The notes under the pieces: model-generated
What the model was told of the DNA's origin: nothing
Databases searched by the model: none
Seen by the model: only the letters and a program-made list of their open reading frames with translations
Assembly: GCA_036365145.1 (NCBI GenBank)
Contig: JAEOAD010000982.1
Location: forward strand, 7,218,001-7,282,000
DNA from: Orientallactaga sibirica
Taxonomy: Eukaryota > Chordata > Mammalia > Rodentia > Dipodidae
Direction of reading: 5' to 3'
DNA: 64,000 nt
Shown here: positions 58,553 through 64,000 of the stretch, one piece after another
Layout: each line of letters opens with the position of its first letter
Numbering within the stretch: the first letter of the stretch is position 1
Program-made: the position numbers and the translations under genes

Positions 58553-59688
58553 GATACTTGTCTTTAAGACAGACAAGAGAAGCAGGGGTTATTTTTAATG
58601 CTCTTAAAGGAAGAATATTATAGTTTATACTGCTTGGATAACTGTCAATGTGAAATCAGCAAATGATAGTTCAATGTCTGGGACACAGTTGACCATGGCC
58701 TCTCAAGTAGTGGCTCTCAACTGATAATGATTTTGTTTCCCTCAGGGACATTTGGCAAAGTTTGGAGACATGCTTGGTTTAAGAGTAGCGCAGAAGGCTG
58801 TGCCACTAGCCACCAGTCAGGTGGAGACTAGAGAGGTTGCTTAAACTCCACAGTGCACACGACAGCCCCTGTGAGAAAATATTTTCTATCTCAAAATAGC
58901 AATAGGGCCAAGTAGAGATATTCTGCTCTAAAACCATGTCATATGTGGAATTTAAAGCTGTATCTTATTAATCTTTGGTTTGTCTTCAGTCTCACTAATT
59001 AAAATTTAAAACTTTATTCAAAAAGCTGATTTGCTTTTAGCTTTGTATTGAGTTCTTGTTTGAATTTTATGGTCATCTTATACAGAGTCATGAGTAAGAT
59101 ATTTAGGTATCCTGGAAGTTGCACTTAATAATTTTGTTTCATACTTATGCCATGAAACTTTGTTAACATGTGGTCAAAAATTTCATTAAATACTTAATAA
59201 AAATAGAATTATCAGAAATAATTATAATTATTTCATTTCTTTGTAATGCATTTTCAAATCTCTTAATTTTGGAATTTTTCAAACCTGACAGATACAAACC
59301 AGTAATGAAACTGATACTTATGTAAGTTCTACTGCAGTTTAGTAATTTTATAAACGTATTAGTTTATTTGTTTGGGAAATTTAGATCTTCTTTTTCTCTC
59401 CTCCATTCCTATCTGCTCCTTTCTTCTCTTACTGGTGGAAATATCACTCACTTTTCATCTCCTTGTAAAGACACACTTGGTACTTTATACCAGTCTACTT
59501 CCTTCTTTCTTCCAAAACTCATAACCTCTCTTTTCTGTTACCACCTCAGGCAGGCTGTTCTTGGCTAACTCCCACCTCCACTGTCTTCCTTATTCTCATT
59601 GGAATATTATTTGGCAAATCTTCCTGTTCTCCATTGGGCAGGGTAATCTGTTTTAGATCCCTATGTTTTATTTAAAAATCTTCTCTTG

Positions 59689-59915
59689 GGCTGGAGAAGA
59701 TGGGTTAGTGGTTAAGGCATTTGCCTGCAAAGCCAAAGGACCTTGGTTTGATTCCCCAGGACCCATGTAAGCCAGATGCACAAGGGGGCGCATGCATCTG
59801 GAGTTTGTTTGCAGTGGCTGGAGGCCTGCCGCACCCATTCTCTCTGTCCTTCTCTCTCTGTCTGCTTCTTTCTCCTCTCTTGCTCTCTCAAATAAATAAA
59901 TTAATTAAATTTTAA
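59689..59915 (+). mobile_element. Type A tRNA-SINE
   Basis: Sense copy carrying gcacaagggggcgc at 59778-59791. Confidence 0.9.
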
Positions 59916-59927
59916 AAAATATGCTGT

Positions 59928-60140
59928 GGGCTGGAGAGAAGTCTCAGTGTTTAAGGCACTTGCCTGCAAAACCTAATGACTGCAGTTCAGTTCCCCAGTA
60001 CCCACATACAGCCAGATGCACAAAATGGTGCATGCATCTGAAGTTCATTTGCAGTGGCTAGAGAGCCCTGGCATGCCCATTCTCTTTCCCCATCTCTTTC
60101 TCTCCCGCCCTCCCTGCAAATAAAATAAATAAATAAAAAG
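59928..60140 (+). mobile_element. Type A tRNA-SINE
   Basis: Sense copy, moderately diverged, immediately before an L1 3' end. Confidence 0.85.
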
Positions 60141-60420
60141 AAGGTAAGAGCCACAGGAAGAGTAGGACTCCTTACAATGTGCTCCTCCAGACACAAAATG
60201 GCCTGGATATCCATGACCTTGCAGTGCTTGACACTACCTACACAAGACCATCATAATTGGAGGAAAATATGATGACATCAAACTGAAAAGAGAGTCTGAT
60301 TGAGAGGGGGAGGGGATATGATGGAGAGTGAAGTTTCAAAGGGGAAAGTAGGGGGAGGGAGGGAAGTACCATGGGATATTGTCTACAATTAAGGAAGTTG
60401 TCAATAAAAAAATAAGTAAA
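60141..60420 (+). mobile_element. L1 3' UTR end
   Basis: Sense: gtaagagccacaggaagagt, gatatccatgaccttgcagt, GA-rich block, then tcaataaaaaaataagtaaa. Ends 60 bp before exon h. Confidence 0.65.
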
Positions 60421-60479
60421 AAGGTTCACAGATAAAAAATAAATAAGTGAATAATAAGCAAATAAATCTCTTATTTTAG

Positions 60480-60587
60480 GTTCTGGTAATAGAGCCAACC
60501 AAAGTCTACCAGCCTTCTTATGTTTCTATCAATAATGAAGCTGAGGAGAGAACTGTTTCTTTATGGCATGTCTCACCCACAGAAATG
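60480..60587 (+). CDS. Map3k15: Map3k15 exon h (start of PH-like domain, last exon in window)
   Basis: Internal exon of 108 bp, phase 0 at both ends. The acceptor is cttattttag and the donor gtaaga. It encodes 36 residues: VLVIEPTKVYQPSYVSINNE then AEERTVSLWHVSPTEM. VLVIEPTKVYQPSYVSINNE is almost invariant in ASK kinases and begins the PH-like domain that lies just before the kinase domain. The next exon expected from the family should start with a short segment containing HEWNF and later DERCCFLYV. I could not find it in the remaining 3.4 kb. The exon is preceded within 350 bp by two sense type A SINEs and an L1 3' end. Confidence 0.9.
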
Positions 60588-61940
60588 GTAAGAGAGAAAA
60601 CCACAAATAGCTCTATTTTCAGTGTTAATTAATTAAGTAATTAGTGATTTGTTTCTCAAATAGAGAGTCTGTGTGGTAGTACTGGACATAACAGACACCC
60701 CATGATTAACTTCTGAATTGTGAGAATGTAAAGAAAGTATAATCACAGATGAAAAAATATATTTCTGAATTTGCATGTATGTATATGTGTATATGGGAAA
60801 CATGTGGGTGTTTAAATGTGTGTAAATAGACATGTATTTATATATAATATAAAAATAAAACAAGTATTGGGTTGTTGTTTTTCAAAAGTTAGACCATAAG
60901 GAATAGATCTATACACCATATTTCTCATACCTTATTTCCATTCCCATTTATTTGGTGGATATCACTGTATCCTGTCTCTAAACTCACTTTTATATGTGTG
61001 ATATGCATATACATATTACATGGAGAAATGCATTTTTTACATTATAGTATGACCATGTAACATCTATTTATTCTTTTGTAACCTATTTATAACATGTTCA
61101 TGTATCATGAACAGTTTTTCACATACACTGATCCCATGATTTTTAAAATATCATCTTCTTTATATTTCCTTACTGCTTTGTGTATTTCCTGGTCTAGGTG
61201 ACTCCACCCTCTTACACAAGGAGCAGAGATTCCTAGAAATGACTCGAGGGTACATATATTTAAAACTTTGATAGGGACTATCATGCTAGTTTATAATTAC
61301 ACCAACAGTACAGGGGATAGGAGATTTAATCACTCATTACAGATATTACAGAAAGGCTGGGCTGGTTATTTTGTTTTGTGGCAGTAATAGTGATATTTTC
61401 ACATTGTTATCTATAGTACTTAATCAGGTTTTTCTTCCATAAATTTTGGACTAATAAACATAGCACTGCTGACAAGTGCAGTAGATAGATTTATTTGCTC
61501 TGCATGTGTTACCATGGAGTATGGGGAGACTTCTGCCATTAGCTTGGTGAAAGAAGGTTGTTTTCCTTCCTGGAAGCAAGAGTGTGAAAGATTATATTAT
61601 AATAGGTAAAAATAAGCAATATCTTCACAGATAAGTTACAGCATTGTAGAATAAACAAAGGCTCAAATTCATTATTGGGAACTCATTATCAGATATAGTC
61701 ATATTTCCATGATGGCCAGTAGCCTTGTCTAATATTTAACATGGATACAATCTTCTTATCATTAAAAATAGAGCTAGTAGCCATTAGTGATAAAGAGCTG
61801 TGGTGATGTGCTTGAGTTTTCTTATAGTATGTGTGTTTATTTGAGTATAAAAGAAAAAACATAATAAAATAACTGGCATCCATACAGGTATATATCATTT
61901 AAAGAATGTGCACGTATTTAATTTGCCTCTTCTTTGTTTT

Positions 61941-62181
61941 ATTTTTTTTGGAGAGACAGAGAGAGGGACAGGAAGACAGATGTGTAATCCAGCAGCCTCT
62001 CAGCTGCTGCGAACGAAATCCAGATGTGTGTGCCCCTTGTGGTCAAGTGCAGCATTGCGCCCTTGCGTCACTTTGCATCTGGCTAAACGTGGGACCTGGA
62101 GATTGGAACCGCTGGAGATTGGAACCAGTGTTCGTAGGGTTAGGAGGCAGGCGCCTTAACCCCTAAGCCATCTCTCCAGCC
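61941..62181 (-). mobile_element. Type B tRNA-SINE, with TSD
   Basis: Antisense copy; TSD ctcttctttgtttt at 61927-61940 and 62182-62195. Repeated ggagattggaacc step as in the copy at 30881. Confidence 0.9.
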
Positions 62182-62224
62182 CTCTTCTTTGTTTTTTAAC
62201 CTGTTATTAGAAATCTAAAAATCT

Positions 62225-62420
62225 TTCAGCATCACTGTTTTGGGAAGTTTTTGTTTTGGGAGCATTTCAGATTTTCAGATCAAGGATGTTCAAGCAGTTA
62301 TGTCTATGGAAATACTACAGAAGCTACAAAAACAAAACTAAAAGCTGTAAAATCTGAGGCACTTTCTAGTCCCAAGCATTTCAGATAAGGGATAGTCAAT
62401 CTGCATAGCATATACATGGA
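62225..62420. repeat. Possible old DNA-transposon-like repeat
   Basis: gagcatttcagattttcaga and gcatttcagataagggatag recur about 110 bp apart. The pattern is known from an ancestral mammalian repeat that I cannot name securely. Confidence 0.3.
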
Positions 62421-62963
62421 AACATGTATAAGTCATAAATGTACAACATGATGAACTTACAAGGTGAACATACCTCAGAAGCCACTTGGTGTAGGTCAAG
62501 GAACAGAAAGAACATAAGTAGACATTGTTCCAGTTCCCTTTGGGCAGCCCTCCAAATGCCCCCCCTCCATGAAGCATCCTCCCTTGGTTTGGAAATTCCT
62601 GTACCAGATTAAAAACTTCACAAATAAGTGAAGTATCATTGATACTTGATACATCAATGATTGTATCATTGATGCCACTGTCATACAAGAGAATTTTCCA
62701 AGTTCAGATGTGCAATCTCACTTTTTCATTGATTGGGGGTATAGAATGGTACATATTTTATTAAGTAATGGTAGAAAAAAAAACTATTGCTATTAAAGTA
62801 AAATCATTGTGATCTCCTGAAATTAAAAAACTGGGCCCATCTTATATGAATCCTGTAATGGTTGCTAAATGTTAACAGAAGTTTCCATTGTTACATATAA
62901 TATCTCACTAGTTGTAAATATTTTACTCTGTGTATATAGTTTTAATAAGAAATGGGAGAAACT

Positions 62964-63218
62964 GTGCTGGAGAGATGGCTTAGCGGTTAAGGCACCTGCC
63001 TGCTAAGCCCAAGAACGCTGGTTCCAATCTCCAAGTCCCACGTTTAGCCAGATGCAAAGTGACGCAAGGGCGCAATGCCACACTTGCCCACAAGGGGCGC
63101 TCACATTTGGATTTCGTTCACAGCAGCTGAGAGACTGCTGCCGCGCCCATCTCTGTCTCCCTCTCCCTCTCTGTCTCTCTCCAAAAATAAATAAAATAAT
63201 AAAAAAATTAAAAAAAAT
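62964..63218 (+). mobile_element. Type B tRNA-SINE, with TSD
   Basis: Sense copy; TSD aaatgggagaaact at 62950-62963 and 63219-63232. CTCF-like core has one G fewer (cccacaaggggcgc, 63087-63100). Confidence 0.9.
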
Positions 63219-63330
63219 AAATGGGAGAAACTATATACATAGAAAATGATAGTTTTCCTTGACTGATGAAATGTTTTACATAACTTCTTGTACTTGTCAA
63301 AGGAAATATCAGAGATAAATATAAATTATT

Positions 63331-63547
63331 GGGCTTGAGAGATGGCTTAGGGGTTAAGGCACTTGCCTGCAAAGCCAAAGGACCTCGGTTTGATTCCCCA
63401 GGACCCATGTAAGCCAGATGCACAAGGTGGCACGTGCATTTGGAGTTCATTTGCAGTGGCGGGAAGCCCTGGCATGCCCATTCTCTCCCTCTCCCTCCCT
63501 CCCTCTCTCTGTCTGTCTGTCTGTCTCATTAATAAATAAATAAATAA
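63331..63547 (+). mobile_element. Type A tRNA-SINE, with TSD
   Basis: Sense copy; TSD ataaattat on both sides; (TCTG)n in the tail. Confidence 0.9.
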
Positions 63548-64000
63548 TATAAATTATCTTTTATATATCCTTTGTATCTGCTTTTATTTTCAAGCTTGAA
63601 ATTCTGCAAATAGAGAAAAGCAATCATATTTGTTTACAGTAAGATGACCTTTTTCTACAGAGCTGCATTTTTTTCCTGGTGTATTATATACTGATGATGG
63701 GAAGAGAGCACACAAATGCATGTATATATTGTGTGTAACATCATTGCAAAATGAGGTTAAATTCCTGGTTTATTAATCAAGAATTCAAACCCATTGGAAG
63801 TAAAGAGGCAGCTGTATGCTGGGAAATATTGAAAAACAAACTTTCTTAAGCTAATTGGTGGTATTTGCCAATTTGTTTGGTGTATGTAATCCCAGTGACC
63901 AATTTCAAATAGTCTCAGGGCAACCAAGTGGCTTTTTCTATTTAAAAGTATTTTCTACTTTTATAATACATTGCTGGTGTAGTTAGTCTTTGGCTTTTCT

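Larger units (their letters stand above)
58439..60479 (+). other. Intron g-h
   Basis: GT-AG intron of 2,041 bp, phase 0. An ID-like remnant lies in its first 110 bp; two sense type A SINEs and an L1 3' end fill 59689-60420. 58560-59680 is apparently single-copy AT-rich sequence. Confidence 0.85.
60588..64000 (+). other. Downstream intron, next exon not found
   Basis: Starts with the exon h donor gtaaga. It contains two type B SINEs and one type A SINE. 60588-61926, 62200-62940 and 63560-64000 are AT-rich with no exon recognised. The next family exon (HEWNF, DERCCFLYV) was looked for and not seen. Confidence 0.75.

Noticed and set aside
15194..60587. Assignment to Map3k5 or Map3k6
   Set aside because: The stretches CCESDAQRRASEYMQ, RFKK-EHSPRQE and [13 protein letters not shown] do not fit MAP3K5 or MAP3K6 as I know them, and they fit MAP3K15 throughout.
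1..64000. CRISPR arrays, bacterial operons, integrated phage or plasmid
   Set aside because: Nothing of the kind is present. All tandem repeats are microsatellites, SINE tails, L1 units or the 3.28 kb duplication, and the gene has spliceosomal introns.

Overview
This window is a stretch of mammalian, rodent-type nuclear DNA on the + strand of one large, intron-rich gene. Eight GT-AG exons (194, 169, 107, 171, 113, 160, 151 and 108 bp) join into one uninterrupted reading frame of 391 codons. The product is the central part of an ASK-family MAP kinase kinase kinase. Residue by residue it fits MAP3K15 (ASK3), not MAP3K5 or MAP3K6. Neither the start codon, the kinase domain nor the stop codon lies in the window. 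Map3k15 is X-linked in placental mammals, so this is probably X-chromosomal (inference).

Nearly everything else is intron filled with transposable elements. Three SINE groups dominate. B1 (7SL-derived) copies begin gccgggcgtggtgg and end in gaccctacctcgaaaaacc plus an A-run. A tRNA-derived family, called type A here, begins gggctggagagatggctta, carries ctggagttcgtttgcagtgg and ends in CT-rich then aaataaataa sequence. A related tRNA-derived family, called type B here, shares that head but carries cacgtttagccagatgcaaa, a ccacaagggggcgc core and cagcagctgagagactgctg. There are also a few ID-like and B4-like copies, L1 fragments, and LTR elements of ERVL/MaLR type. B1 with ID places the host in the mouse-related rodents. 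The tRNA-SINE families are not mouse B2 and look most like those of jerboas (Dipodidae). That identification is inference.

Layout: 1-5736, an antisense, internally deleted L1 with a tandem-repeat 5' end. 6000-6990, an antisense MaLR-like element. 6990-15193, SINE-rich intron. 15194-22769, exons a-c. 22770-45769, a 23 kb intron holding an almost perfect 3.28 kb tandem duplication (34576-37850 and 37851-41126), an antisense LTR, an L1 3' end and many SINEs. 45770-60587, exons d-h, including a 565 bp intron whose SINE sits 11 nt from the splice donor. 60588-64000, intron without a recognisable next exon.

No new coding system was found. The observations most worth following are the tandem duplication (real or an assembly artefact), a SINE insertion carrying about 96 bp of extra 3' sequence, and CTCF-like cores inside the tRNA-SINE families. 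All boundaries of repeats were read by eye and are approximate unless target-site duplications (TSDs) are given.
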